The notes below the pieces were generated by a model. That model was not told the DNA's origin. It searched no databases and worked only from the letters and a program-made list of their open reading frames with translations. Shown piece after piece: positions 19,726 through 28,339 of a stretch of DNA of 37,253 nt. Numbering within the stretch: the stretch's first letter is position 1; every line of letters starts with the position of its first letter. The translations under genes and the position numbers were made by a program. This DNA is from Candidatus Sericytochromatia bacterium (GTDB lineage Bacteria > Cyanobacteriota > Sericytochromatia > S15B-MN24 > JAQBPE01), in the NCBI GenBank assembly GCA_035285325.1, contig JAYKJB010000076.1, forward strand, positions 1 to 37,253, written 5' to 3'.

Positions 19726-21399
19726 TCAGCGCGCCCCGCGGCGACGCAGCAGGGCCGGGATGGTGCGCAGCAGGATCGCCCAGTCGCCCCGGAAGTTCCG
19801 CGTCACGCTGTAGTAGGCATCCAGGGCCAGACGTTCCTTTTCCGACAGGTCACTGCGCCCGCTGATCTGCCACAGGCCCGTGATGCCGGCCGGGGCCAGG
19901 AAGCGCGTGCGCTGCCAGTCTTCCTGCAGGGCCGCCGCTTCGTAGAGCGGCAAGGGCCGATTGCCGACCAGGCGCATGTCGCCCCACAGCACGTTCAGCA
20001 GCTGGGGCAGCTCATCCAGGCTGGTGCGGCGCAGGAAATGGCCCACGCGGGTGATGCGCGGATCCTGTTCCAGCTTGAAGAAGGTTCCGCCGCGGTACTG
20101 GTTGCGCGCTCGCAGGGCGGCCACCTGCTGTTCCGCATCCAGGCGCATGGTGCGGAACTTGAAGCAGGTGAAGACCTCGCCCTGTCGCTGGCCGGGCCGA
20201 TAGGGGCGGCGGTCCTGACCGGTGCGCAGCTGGGTGAAGAAAGCCGGCCCCGGAGAGTCCAGCTTGATCGCCAGGATGATCAGCAGCCAGAGCGGTGCGC
20301 TGGCCACGATCAGGCCGGCCGCCAGGGCCTGGTCGAGCCAGCCGTGCCAGCGTTCGCCCCAGGGCGTCTGCCAGGAAGCCCCGAGCACCCGTTCGTCATC
20401 GCTGGCACGCGCCCGGACGGGCGTGGTCTGCCATTCCAGCTCCCCGTGGGGAAACAGCCAGCGTTGCTCCCAGCGGGTGCCAAGCCCGACGCGCGTGTGG
20501 GGAAACACGCTGGTGTCGCGCAGTTCAGCCCCCCGCTCGACCCGGCAGCCGGCCTCCAGGCTCGTGCCGGGGCCGATCACGGCGTCCGCTTCGACCTGGA
20601 CGCCCGGCCCGATGAAGCAGGGCGCCTGCAAGCGGGCACTGGGATGCACCCGGGCGCCGGGGGCGATCCAGATGCCGGGGGTGCGGGCCTCGGCCAGGGG
20701 CTGATGATGCACGAGATTGCCGGCCAGGGCGGCCTGCAGGGCGGCCATGTAGCCGCCCGGTTCGCGGGCGTCGGCCAGCCAGCCGTCGAGGCGCACGCCG
20801 TGGACCGGCAGGCCGCGGGCGATCGCCCGACGCAGGCTGTCCTCATCGGGCTCCCAGCCATCGGCCAGCAGCTCGGTGAGTCCGTCCGCGCGGCACAGGA
20901 AGAGGCCAGCCAGGGCCAGGCCGTCAGCGCGGGCATCGGGCGTTTCCCGCAGGCGTCCGCTCGCATCCAGGCACCAACGCCCGCTCAGGCCGCTGACCTC
21001 GGGGGCCCGCAGGCCCACCGTCAGGGCGCTGCCGGTCTGCTGGTGAAGGTCGTGCAGCGCGTCGAGACGGGCCTGGCTGACCAGGCTGCCCGGGCACAGC
21101 AGCACGTCCGAGGCCGGTTCGCCCAGCTGGCGACGCCAGCCGGGGTCATTGCCCGTTCGGCCGTTCTCCAGATGCATGCGCAGGCCGAGGCGGCGAGTCG
21201 CCTCATCCAGGTGTTCGGCCAGCGCCGCGGGGCGTTCGCGCAGCACGACATCGATGCGTCCGCACCCACTGGCCGCGAGCCAGCGGGCCGTGCCCAGCAA
21301 CAAGGGGCGCCCCAACAGAGGCAACAGGGCGGCCGGCTGGGTTTCGCCCAGAGGGCCGAGCGTCGTCCGGCTGCGCAGGGCGGTCAGAATGGCTTGCAC
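19726..21399 (-). CDS. fused nucleotidyltransferase-like / hexapeptide / priming sugar transferase
   Basis: Protein of 557 residues with three parts. Residues 1-230 resemble a sugar-nucleotidyltransferase domain ([29 protein letters not shown]), but the glycine-rich GGxGTRLxP loop is degenerate ([14 protein letters not shown]) and the lysine of PKP is lost. Residues 243-310 carry left-handed beta-helix repeats ([34 protein letters not shown]). Residues 355-557 are a bacterial sugar transferase: one membrane helix (363-380), [30 protein letters not shown] and GLWQISGRS. It should transfer a sugar-1-phosphate to undecaprenyl phosphate to start the repeat unit. The usual family has no such soluble N-terminus. 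GTG start with GGAAGGG upstream. Confidence 0.85.
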   Translation of the reverse strand: MQAILTALRSRTTLGPLGETQPAALLPLLGRPLLLGTARWLAASGCGRIDVVLRERPAALAEHLDEATRRLGLRMHLENGRTGNDPGWRRQLGEPASDVLLCPGSLVSQARLDALHDLHQQTGSALTVGLRAPEVSGLSGRWCLDASGRLRETPDARADGLALAGLFLCRADGLTELLADGWEPDEDSLRRAIARGLPVHGVRLDGWLADAREPGGYMAALQAALAGNLVHHQPLAEARTPGIWIAPGARVHPSARLQAPCFIGPGVQVEADAVIGPGTSLEAGCRVERGAELRDTSVFPHTRVGLGTRWEQRWLFPHGELEWQTTPVRARASDDERVLGASWQTPWGERWHGWLDQALAAGLIVASAPLWLLIILAIKLDSPGPAFFTQLRTGQDRRPYRPGQRQGEVFTCFKFRTMRLDAEQQVAALRARNQYRGGTFFKLEQDPRITRVGHFLRRTSLDELPQLLNVLWGDMRLVGNRPLPLYEAAALQEDWQRTRFLAPAGITGLWQISGRSDLSEKERLALDAYYSVTRNFRGDWAILLRTIPALLRRRGAR

Positions 21400-21424
21400 G
21401 TCGGGGGTCCCTTCCGTCGAAAAT

Positions 21425-21850
21425 TCAGGCTGGGTCGATGTTTTCCACGATCGCGAAGAGCCGGTGCAACTGCGCCTGCTCGAAGACGCGTCGCAGGGCG
21501 GGGGGCGGCGATACCAGCACCAGGCCCTGCCCGTTCAGTTCCGCCAGGTCCAGCGCGTGGACCAGAGCCGCCACGCCTTCTGCGTCCCAGCGCGTGACGG
21601 CCGCCAGGTCGAGCTGCCACTGACTGACGCGCTGGGCGGTCAGTTCGCGGGCGGCCGCTTTGAGCGCCTCGGCCAGCTTGCGATCCAGCGGGCCGCTCAG
21701 GCGCAGGCCTGGCAGGGGCCATTCGAGGCGCGCCAGGCGGCTCGCCTGAGGGGGCATAAAACGCAGGCTTGGCCAGCCTTTACGTGGGCCGAGTCCGGTC
21801 TTGCTTCCCGGGTGCTGGAGCACGCCGGCTGAGCTGCCGACAAACTGCAT
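21425..21850 (-). CDS. STAS-domain protein without phospho-serine
   Basis: Small soluble protein of 141 residues; residues 45-140 fit the STAS fold (LRLSGPLDRKLAEALKAAARELTAQ, WQLDLAAVTRWDAEGVAALVHAL, GQGLVLVSPPPALRRVFEQAQLHRLF). In anti-anti-sigma factors the loop before the central helix has a phosphorylatable Ser (DSSG); here it is RWDAEG, with no Ser or Thr, so classical kinase control is unlikely. MlaB-like STAS proteins show similar loss. The start ATG 21850 has AAAGGAG. It is the first gene of the polysaccharide operon, 25 nt from the priming transferase gene, and may regulate or bind it; this is inference. Confidence 0.72.
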   Translation of the reverse strand: MQFVGSSAGVLQHPGSKTGLGPRKGWPSLRFMPPQASRLARLEWPLPGLRLSGPLDRKLAEALKAAARELTAQRVSQWQLDLAAVTRWDAEGVAALVHALDLAELNGQGLVLVSPPPALRRVFEQAQLHRLFAIVENIDPA

Positions 21851-22068
21851 GTCGTCTCCTTTGCTCGGGGGTTTCGCTGGCCAGCCTAGTCCCTGCGGCT
21901 TGATTCAGCGCTGGGCAGCCTGACCAAAGGGTCTCGGCTCAATCATTAAAAGGCAGATGGGAACAGCTTTTTCGGGTGACGACGGAAGTCTTTGTTGATC
22001 TTGTCGAAACGTTCGAACGGCTTCTCCCGTTAGGCTTTGGTGAGCGGCGGCCAGGCGGGAATAAGGGT

Positions 22069-23433
22069 ATGCAGGAGTCGCCACTTGCCGCCGTGCGTGC
22101 GCGCGGCCATCAGCCCCGCCCCTGGTACGTGATGGAAACCCAGCCGGACTATTACGAACAGCTTCAGGTGCATCCCAAAGCCAGCTTGGCCGTGATCAAG
22201 CGGGCTTACCGCACGTTGATGCTGGAGCTCGGGCACCACCCCGACCGCGGCGGCAACCCCGACCAGGCCAAGCGCATCACCGAGGCGTACGAGGTCTTGA
22301 GTGACCCGGTCCGCCGGGCCGCCTACGACCAGCAGTGCAACGCTCTGCGGGCCCGTGCCGTCAAGGACGATGGCGCTCTGGTGGTGCTGTGTCCCGCCTG
22401 CGGGACGAAAAACCGCGTCCATCACGAGGGCGTGCTGCAGGTGGCGCGCTGCAGCCGATGTGCGCAGAGTCTGGCGCGCCTGCCTCAGGCGGCGGCGCCG
22501 CCGGTCGATGCGAGCTGGCCCAGCTGGTTGCGACCGGCCGCGGGACCTCGCACCCAGGGACCGCGTTCGGCGACGGTCCTGGTGGTGGGTTTGTGCGGTT
22601 TGCTGGTCAGCCTCGGGGCGGCGGCCTGGGCCCTTCGGGACGGCCCATTGTGGCCCGCCAGTCCGCCGTTCGCGGGGAATGGGGGCGCGGATGGGCTGCC
22701 GCTCGAGGACCTCCGCTGGTGGTTGGGGAAGGCCTGGGGGCAGGACCCGGCCGAGGTTCGCTTGCACGAAAAGCTGGGTGAAACCTTCTTGCTGGAGCGG
22801 CGCTACCGCGAGGCCCGCGTCCATTTCTCGATGGCGTCCCGCCTGCAGCCCGACAACGCCCATCTCAAGGCCCGCGAGGCCCGGGCCGCCTTGCTGGATG
22901 GGCGGCTCACCGAGAGTGAATGGCTCTACAAGGCAGCCTTGCGACTCGACCCGCAGTTGGTTCCGGCTCTGGTCGATCTGGGCCACCTGCACGCCGCGCG
23001 CAAACGCGATGAGGAAGCGCTGGATTACTTCGCTCGCGCCCACCAGCTTCAGCCGCGGGCTGAACTGGCCGCTCAGATGGGCGTGCTGTTGCGTCGTCAG
23101 GGGCGCCCCGGAGCGGCCATGGAACGATTTCAGGCCGCACTGGGGCTTGACCCGCACCACCGCACCAGCCTGCTCCAGCTGGCGGAACTTCACGCCGCCC
23201 GGGGGGAATGGAATCAGGCCTTGCATCACTCCCTGGCCGCCAGCCGGCTCCAGCACGACGATGTGGCCCTGCACGCCCAGCTGGCCGACCTGTACGCGCA
23301 CGTGGGGCAGGTCTGGAAAGCGCGGGCCGAATGGCACACCTGTTTGAAGCTGGCCAAGGACGACCCGATGCTGGCGGCGCGCGCGCGCCAGGCCCTCCAA
23401 CGCCTGGATACGCCTGGATTTAACACGCGCTGA
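22069..23433 (+). CDS. membrane J-domain / zinc-ribbon / TPR protein
   Basis: Protein of about 454 residues with an N-terminal J domain ([35 protein letters not shown], with HPD at 57-59), a four-cysteine zinc ribbon (C108, C111, C128, C131), one membrane helix (about 168-188, [20 protein letters not shown]) and about six TPR-like repeats to the C-terminus ([54 protein letters not shown]). It would recruit DnaK to the inner membrane, while the TPRs contact a partner on the other side. The start is uncertain: ATG 22069 has AAGGGT nearby, ATG 22132 has no ribosome-binding site, and GTG 21976 is also in frame. No chaperone partner gene is adjacent. Confidence 0.8.
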   Translation: MQESPLAAVRARGHQPRPWYVMETQPDYYEQLQVHPKASLAVIKRAYRTLMLELGHHPDRGGNPDQAKRITEAYEVLSDPVRRAAYDQQCNALRARAVKDDGALVVLCPACGTKNRVHHEGVLQVARCSRCAQSLARLPQAAAPPVDASWPSWLRPAAGPRTQGPRSATVLVVGLCGLLVSLGAAAWALRDGPLWPASPPFAGNGGADGLPLEDLRWWLGKAWGQDPAEVRLHEKLGETFLLERRYREARVHFSMASRLQPDNAHLKAREARAALLDGRLTESEWLYKAALRLDPQLVPALVDLGHLHAARKRDEEALDYFARAHQLQPRAELAAQMGVLLRRQGRPGAAMERFQAALGLDPHHRTSLLQLAELHAARGEWNQALHHSLAASRLQHDDVALHAQLADLYAHVGQVWKARAEWHTCLKLAKDDPMLAARARQALQRLDTPGFNTR

Positions 23434-23439
23434 TGTGAA

Positions 23440-23487
23440 TCCATCACAAGATTTAATCGATAGTTAAAATTAAATTCTTGTGATGGA
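23440..23487. repeat. AT-rich long inverted repeat
   Basis: TCCATCACAAGA-TTTAAT (23440-23457) is mirrored by ATTAAATTCTTGTGATGGA (23469-23487) with a single bulged base and an 11-nt loop. It starts 6 nt after the J-domain gene stop and is strongly AT-rich in a GC-rich region. No T run follows. It may be an operator for the 23606 gene, a terminator-like structure, or the remnant of a small mobile repeat. Confidence 0.65.
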
Positions 23488-23605
23488 GGTACGATGTTTT
23501 CGTGCCATGGGCGCCGTGGCCCGTGGATGCGGCAGGTTCTCGCTGCTCTCAGCCTCGTCCCGACCCTGCGAATGCCGCCAAGTCTTCCAGACACAGGAGG
23601 ATCCG

Positions 23606-24031
23606 ATGCGAGCACGTCGAACGGAGCGCTTCGAAGCCACGCTGATCGCGTTGGCGGCCCACGTGGAGTCGCTGGGCTTCGCGGGGCGCGGGGGCTACTA
23701 CGCCTGGGACCGTCTGAAACATCTGGTCCGAGGCCTGCACGCCGCTCTCGACTATTACGAACTCGAGGGGGACGTCGCACCGGCGCGACGCGAACTGGAG
23801 GCCTACCATCGCGACATGGCCGGGATCGGCCTGCCGCCGGATGCCTGGGTCGAAGCCGAGTTGGGTCGTTTGCTGGGCGAGTTGGAAGCCCCGGTCACCT
23901 GGGAATTGTCGGTCGGGGAGACGCCGCCAGGGGCGCCGCAGGGCTACCCCGAGGGGATTCTGGCCGTTCACCCGGCCGCGCTCGATATGCTGGCGCGCCG
24001 CGCCAGCCCGTCGGAACAGCCGGCTGGCTGA
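23606..24031 (+). CDS. hypothetical protein
   Basis: Soluble acidic protein of 141 residues, unrecognised. It is rich in helices (ERFEATLIALAAHVESLGF, RLKHLVRGLHAALDYYELEGD, ARRELEAYHRDMAGI, WVEAELGRLLGELEAPVTWEL) and ends in a likely disordered tail. The start ATG 23606 has an exact AGGAGG 5 nt away, which decides between several in-frame starts back to 23480. It stands alone between an AT-rich inverted repeat and a terminator hairpin at 24107-24136. No motif supports a function. Confidence 0.65.
   Translation: MRARRTERFEATLIALAAHVESLGFAGRGGYYAWDRLKHLVRGLHAALDYYELEGDVAPARRELEAYHRDMAGIGLPPDAWVEAELGRLLGELEAPVTWELSVGETPPGAPQGYPEGILAVHPAALDMLARRASPSEQPAG
23773..23790. repeat. 18-bp palindrome, one-mismatch copy 3
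   Basis: CGTCGCACCGGCGCGACG differs from copies at 13200 and 15730 by a single base and lies inside the hypothetical gene at 23606, where it encodes DVAPARR. Confidence 0.5.
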
Positions 24032-24106
24032 TGCCATCGCGAGGCGTGGGGCAGGCTGGTTGGCGGCTGCAACATCCGCGCTTCGTGGGCTTCGGTGATC
24101 ACGCGG

Positions 24107-24136
24107 GAGGCGCATCCTGAATACAGGATGCGCCTC
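24107..24136. terminator. 13-bp perfect hairpin between convergent genes
   Basis: GAGGCGCATCCTG (24107-24119) pairs perfectly with CAGGATGCGCCTC (24124-24136) across an AATA tetraloop. It sits between the stop of the 23606 gene and the 3' end of the opposing lipoprotein gene. No T run is present, but position and strength suit a bidirectional terminator. Confidence 0.7.
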
Positions 24137-24217
24137 TGATGTCAGGCCCGGATCACACGGCGCTCTGGCGTCACGATGAGCCCCGCGCGACGGGTTGACC
24201 CTACCCGGCTGCTGCAC

Positions 24218-25603
24218 CTACCACCAGTGGCCGATGCCGCTGCGGACGCCGCGCAGGCCTCCGCCCAGCCGTCCGCCCCAGAGACCGCCTCCGCCGGCGC
24301 CGGCCGTGCTGCTGCTCTGGTCGAGCATCTCGTCGTCGGCGCCGATCTCGTGGGCGATCGGCAGCAGGTCGATGATGCCGGTGCCCAGGTGATACAGGTA
24401 GAGCTGGCGATCGCCGGTGCGGTCGGAGTTGAAGACCAGGGTGTCCTCGGAATTCCCCAGGAAGCGCGGTGAACGTTCGTCGTCGGCCGAATTCGCCATG
24501 ATCAGGCGGTCGGTGAAGCCGCTGGTCAGGTCGGCCAGATAAATGTCGTCGCTGCCGGCCCGGTCCGACACGTAGGTGAGCAGGGTGCCATCCTGGCTGA
24601 GGGCCGGTTCGAACTCGTCGTCTTCGCTGTTGACGAAGGGCGGATTGACCAGGGCCGCCGTCTCGAAACTGTACAGAAAGACGTCGAGCCCCATCCCGTC
24701 GACGTCGGCGCAAAAGGCCACGTAACGACCGTCCCCGGAGATCCAGGGCGTGCGGATGTCGTCGCCCAGGGCGGCCACGGCGGTGGGCACCAGGGTGCGC
24801 CCGGTGGGCACTTCATGCACGCCCAGCACCCAGTCGCCGTAACGCTCGAAAGCAAACGCGATGCGGTTACCGGCGTCGTCGATGCTCGGCGCCACCTCGT
24901 CCCAATCGGTATTGAGCGTCGGCAACGTATCGATCAGCGAGGTTTCCGTGTCGTACAGGTAGATGTCGAAGTTGCCACTCACATCGGTGGCGTATATCAG
25001 CCAGCGTCCGTTGGCGCTGATGCGAGGGTTGATCTCGTCATCGCCCGTGTTCACGCCGGGCAGGGCCAGGACCGTCCCCACGGCATGGTCATAGACGAAC
25101 ACGTCCGCCCCGTAACCGCCCCCGCCTTTGCGGTCGGAGGAAAAGGCGATCAGGCCGCTCTGGCCCAGGGCCCCGAAGCCCGTGGCCTGCGCGGCCGCTT
25201 CGGCGCGGGCCGCCGCGCCGCTGATCAGGTCCACCGGATTCAGCGTGGACACGCTGCCGCTGGCCTGGGCCGTGGCCGAGGCGCCCACGGCCGCTTCGGG
25301 CGACTCGGGGGCGTCCTCGGCCTCATCCGCCTCGACGGGCACCGGCACCACCACAGGCCTGCCCGTGCGCCAATCGAAGTCGTCCAGCGAGGGCGTCCAG
25401 GGTCGCTCCAGCCCCCCGAGCCGCAGGTCCTGCGTCGGCCCCGCCGTGGGTGATGGGCTGGCGCTTGTCGGCAGCGCCGTGGCGATCGGTGTTGGGCTGG
25501 GCATTGCGGGGGGGGGGGCGCTGGCTTGGGGGCCCCCGCAGGCTGCAATCCATGCCGATAGAAGTGCCGGTAGGCCCCAGCGGCCCGCTCGCGTGCTCCT
25601 CAC
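24218..25603 (-). CDS. PD40/TolB-type beta-propeller lipoprotein
   Basis: Lipoprotein of 461 residues. The signal is MRSTRAGRWGLPALLSAWIAAC with lipobox IAAC, followed by a Pro/Ser/Ala linker (to about 130). The body has repeated PD40-like blades: LIAFSSDRKGGGGYGADVFVYD, PRISANGRWLIYATDVSGNFDIYLYD, PSIDDAGNRIAFAF, PALSQDGTLLTYVSDRAGSDDIYLADL, PRFLGNSEDTLVFNSDRTGDRQLYLYHL. Such propellers bind proteins or glycans at the envelope; no enzyme site is seen. The start is GTG 25603 with GGAGGAGG 7 nt upstream, so an in-frame TTG at 25636 is rejected. It is a clear paralog of the plus-strand gene at 26872 (shared LPGVNT, NTLPTLNTD, SGFTD, VSDR phrases). Confidence 0.82.
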   Translation of the reverse strand: MRSTRAGRWGLPALLSAWIAACGGPQASAPPPAMPSPTPIATALPTSASPSPTAGPTQDLRLGGLERPWTPSLDDFDWRTGRPVVVPVPVEADEAEDAPESPEAAVGASATAQASGSVSTLNPVDLISGAAARAEAAAQATGFGALGQSGLIAFSSDRKGGGGYGADVFVYDHAVGTVLALPGVNTGDDEINPRISANGRWLIYATDVSGNFDIYLYDTETSLIDTLPTLNTDWDEVAPSIDDAGNRIAFAFERYGDWVLGVHEVPTGRTLVPTAVAALGDDIRTPWISGDGRYVAFCADVDGMGLDVFLYSFETAALVNPPFVNSEDDEFEPALSQDGTLLTYVSDRAGSDDIYLADLTSGFTDRLIMANSADDERSPRFLGNSEDTLVFNSDRTGDRQLYLYHLGTGIIDLLPIAHEIGADDEMLDQSSSTAGAGGGGLWGGRLGGGLRGVRSGIGHWW

Positions 25604-25698
25604 AGTCAGCCTCCTCCCGGGCCGGCTTCCATGCAAGGGCCGGCACTCGACTCATGCCGACACTATAGGAACGACGTTTCGCTTCTGCCAACGCACGC

Positions 25699-26583
25699 CT
25701 AGTGGCTTCTGGGGCGCCCCTCTTTCCACGGTCGCGTGACGCAAACATCCTGGATCAGCCCGTTCCCGTTCACGATCGCGGTGAGCCCGTAACGGGGAGA
25801 TTGCCAGAGGTCGCCGTGTTGTGTTCCGGGAAAGCGAGCGTCGAGGGCCTTGGCCGGGCTTCCCACGCCCAGTTCCGGCCGCATGCGCAGACGTGGCGAG
25901 CGGGTCGTGACCCGCTCCAGGCGATCCTCCTGATCGAAGTGCAACGCCAGCGACAGCGGCGTCTGCAGCGGGGCCTGCCACGTGTCGCCCGGGGGTTCCA
26001 GCCGCCCGAGGGCCTGGACCGTGTCGCGCATGTCCCCCAGCATCAGCAGGCCGACCGAGAATCCTGGTATCAGTTCGTAGGCATCGAGTTTCAGAAAGCC
26101 GCGCTCCAGAAAGACATAGCGCTTCGCCTGATCGCCGGCCAACACCAGCATATCGGGCACGGTGCGACCAGCGGGCTGTACCGTGCGCACTTCGAGTAAG
26201 CTTTCGCCTCCCGGTCCTTTCAAGAGCCAGGGCCCCTGTCCCTCGAATCGTTCGTCGTGGGTCAGGGGCAAGGTCAGCACGTCATGGAGGTGTCCTCCGC
26301 GGTTCGTGCTGGCGAGTTGCAGGATGCTCCCCTTTCTCGGGGTGTGTTGAAGCCACAAGCGTTCCGCCTTGCCGTCCTCGTCCAGGTCGGGCAGGGACAG
26401 GCTCGCGCCGCGCGTGGGCAACCAGGCGGGCAGGTGGGGGAGCAGGCAGCCCACTGCCAGCAGTAGCGTGGCACCGCCAGTCAGCCACCATCGGATGCCC
26501 AGACGCCACCAGGTGACATTATCTTTGGGTTTTTTCGCCTTGGGTTTTGGCGAATTCAAAGATAAAAATCCCAAAAAATTCAT
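25699..26583 (-). CDS. hypothetical membrane-anchored protein
   Basis: Protein of 294 residues I do not recognise. A short basic cytoplasmic start (SPKPKAKKPKDN) and one membrane helix at about 33-50 (LTGGATLLLAVGCLLPHL) leave an extracytoplasmic domain. It contains LSLPDLDEDGKAERLWLQ, reminiscent of the Asp-rich loop of FG-GAP/VCBS-type repeats, and a C-terminal SLALHFDQEDRLERVTTRSPRLRM plus YGLTAIVNGNGLIQDVCVT. ATG 26583 has AAAGGATG upstream. It lies between two paralogous PD40 lipoprotein genes, suggesting a shared surface function, which is inference. Confidence 0.7.
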   Translation of the reverse strand: MNFLGFLSLNSPKPKAKKPKDNVTWWRLGIRWWLTGGATLLLAVGCLLPHLPAWLPTRGASLSLPDLDEDGKAERLWLQHTPRKGSILQLASTNRGGHLHDVLTLPLTHDERFEGQGPWLLKGPGGESLLEVRTVQPAGRTVPDMLVLAGDQAKRYVFLERGFLKLDAYELIPGFSVGLLMLGDMRDTVQALGRLEPPGDTWQAPLQTPLSLALHFDQEDRLERVTTRSPRLRMRPELGVGSPAKALDARFPGTQHGDLWQSPRYGLTAIVNGNGLIQDVCVTRPWKEGRPRSH

Positions 26584-26871
26584 CTGAACATCCTTTATTT
26601 CGCTATATTTTGCCCATTGAAAAAAGAAAAACCCTGGCTTGGGTGTTCAATACGCCGCGTGTTTGTGACACATTCGCAGCGGATGATAAAGGACTCATCA
26701 AAAAAGGTCAGTTCCATCACTCATAAATCGATTCGCCGAAATGAACAGCTGCCTTGATGCCCTCGGTAGCGAAACACTGTGCCCCAGGCGATGCGTCGCA
26801 TCGCGTCAGGGCCTTCAGCCTCGGCGGTGAGGATCGGGATGAGGGAAGCTCCCTCGAAGGAGGATGAACGC
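26584..26871. other. AT-rich divergent intergenic region
   Basis: This 288-bp gap separates the membrane protein gene (minus) from the PD40 lipoprotein gene (plus). It has several A and T runs near 26590-26640, where promoters for both genes are expected. A weak plus-strand match is TTGTGA (26663-26668), 16 bp from GATAAA (26685-26690). No gene is evident. Confidence 0.4.
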
Positions 26872-28227
26872 ATGCGTATGCGCAATTGGATGGCTGCGTC
26901 GCTGTCCCTGTCTCTGGGACTGGGCGTGCTGGCCGGGTGCGGCAGTCAGCCGGCACCCACCACGCCGCCCCAGCAGGAGGCGGTCGCGGCGCCGGTCGCA
27001 GCTCCCGTTCAGGCGCCTGAAGCGGCGCCGCAGACGCGGGTCGATGGCCCGATCCGGGCTCAGGAAGGTGGCGGCAGCGGCGGCAGCAGCCCGGCGTTGC
27101 CCACCGGGGGCGGCTCCACCACGGCCGCGCCGCCGGTGACGCAAGGGCCGAGTGCGCCGGCGGCGGCGAGCGGGGCGGGGGCTCCGCCACCCGTGGCCCA
27201 GGCGGGCACGCCGGGTGCGGTCGCGCTGATTTCCGATGACGTGGTCGGCGGCATCGGCGGCGGCCTGGTGATCGGGGCGACCACCGGCAACTTCGGTGAG
27301 GAAGGCGACAACGGCTTGATCACCTTCCAGTCCGACCGCGCCACCGGGGGCGGGGCAGGCTTCGACATCTTCGTCTTTGACGCGGCGGCTGCCACCGTGC
27401 TGGCCCTGCCGGGCGTCAACACGGAGGCCAACGAGTCCAACCCCAGACTCAGCTCCAATGGGGACTGGCTGGTGTATCAGTCGGATGAGGCGGGTAACAA
27501 CGACATCTTCCTGTTCAGCCTGCGCAGCCAGCTGATCAACACGCTGCCCACCCTCAACACCGACGCGAACGAGGAGCAGCCGGACGTCAGCAACAGCGGG
27601 GACGTGCTGGTTTACGTCTCGGATCGCCAGGGCGGCCCCGAGATTCGCGTCTTCGACATGCAGGACGGCAACAACTACCGCGTGCCGATCGCCAACCGGG
27701 GCCTGGCAGAGCCCAGCTGGCCGACCATCTCCGGCAACGCCGAGGTGATCGCCTACGGGGCCACCGACGGCTGGACCTCGGACGTCTACGTCTACAGCCT
27801 GGAGACGGCCTCCCAGCTGACGCCGCCCTTCCTCAACACCGAGAACGGGGAATACAACCCCGACCTCAACGACCGGGGCGACCTGATCACCTTCGTGTCG
27901 GACCGTCGCGGCTCCGAGGACATCTACGCGGTGGATATGCGTAGCGGCTTCACCGACAACATGGTGCTGGCCAACTCCCCGGCGATGGAGCAGGAACCAC
28001 GTTGGCTGGCCGGGGGCGATAACGCCATCGTGTTCCACACCAACCGCACGGGCGAGTTCCGCATCATGGCCTACAACCTCGACAGCGCGATCCTGAACAC
28101 CTTGCCGGTGGCCAACGAGCTGGGCTCCAACACCCAGTTGCGTGACACCTATCCCCACCTCCACACGAAGCACCATCACGATGGGGGCAAGAAGGATGAC
28201 GAGCCGGTCAAGGATGACGTGAAGTAG
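26872..28227 (+). CDS. PD40/TolB-type beta-propeller lipoprotein, second paralog
   Basis: Lipoprotein of 451 residues starting MRMRNWMAASLSLSLGLGVLAGC (lipobox LAGC). A long Pro/Ala/Gly-rich linker precedes PD40-like blades: LITFQSDRATGGGAGFDIFVFD, PRLSSNGDWLVYQSDEAGNNDIFLFSL, PDVSNSGDVLVYVSDRQGGPEIRVFD, PDLNDRGDLITFVSDRRGSEDIYAVDM, PRWLAGGDNAIVFHTNRTGEFRIMAYNL. The tail is charged and His-rich (HLHTKHHHDGGKKDDEPVKDDVK), a possible metal-binding extension absent from the paralog at 24218. ATG 26872 has AAGGAGG upstream. It is probably an outer-membrane or surface lipoprotein with a protein-binding propeller; the partner is unknown. Transcription ends at the 28284-28324 hairpin. Confidence 0.82.
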   Translation: MRMRNWMAASLSLSLGLGVLAGCGSQPAPTTPPQQEAVAAPVAAPVQAPEAAPQTRVDGPIRAQEGGGSGGSSPALPTGGGSTTAAPPVTQGPSAPAAASGAGAPPPVAQAGTPGAVALISDDVVGGIGGGLVIGATTGNFGEEGDNGLITFQSDRATGGGAGFDIFVFDAAAATVLALPGVNTEANESNPRLSSNGDWLVYQSDEAGNNDIFLFSLRSQLINTLPTLNTDANEEQPDVSNSGDVLVYVSDRQGGPEIRVFDMQDGNNYRVPIANRGLAEPSWPTISGNAEVIAYGATDGWTSDVYVYSLETASQLTPPFLNTENGEYNPDLNDRGDLITFVSDRRGSEDIYAVDMRSGFTDNMVLANSPAMEQEPRWLAGGDNAIVFHTNRTGEFRIMAYNLDSAILNTLPVANELGSNTQLRDTYPHLHTKHHHDGGKKDDEPVKDDVK

Positions 28228-28283
28228 ACCCGACCGCCGGGCCGAACGGGCACAGGCCCGGATTTCCACTCCGTTTCATCCTC

Positions 28284-28324
28284 CGCCACGCCGCTTTCTC
28301 GAAGTAGAAGGCGGCGTGGCGTTT
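28284..28324 (+). terminator. strong terminator hairpin
   Basis: CGCCACGCCGC (28284-28294) pairs perfectly with GCGGCGTGGCG (28311-28321); five further pairs including one wobble close to a 6-nt loop. A short TTT follows. It lies 57 nt after the PD40 lipoprotein stop and just before the peptidase gene. Confidence 0.75.
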
Positions 28325-28339
28325 GTCGGGGGGTATGCG

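Noticed and set aside
23494-24120. 208-residue frame with a GGAGG site before ATG 23494
   Set aside because: The overlapping frame from 23606 has a better ribosome-binding site and sensible helices; the 23494 frame becomes low-complexity. A short leader peptide from 23494 cannot be excluded.
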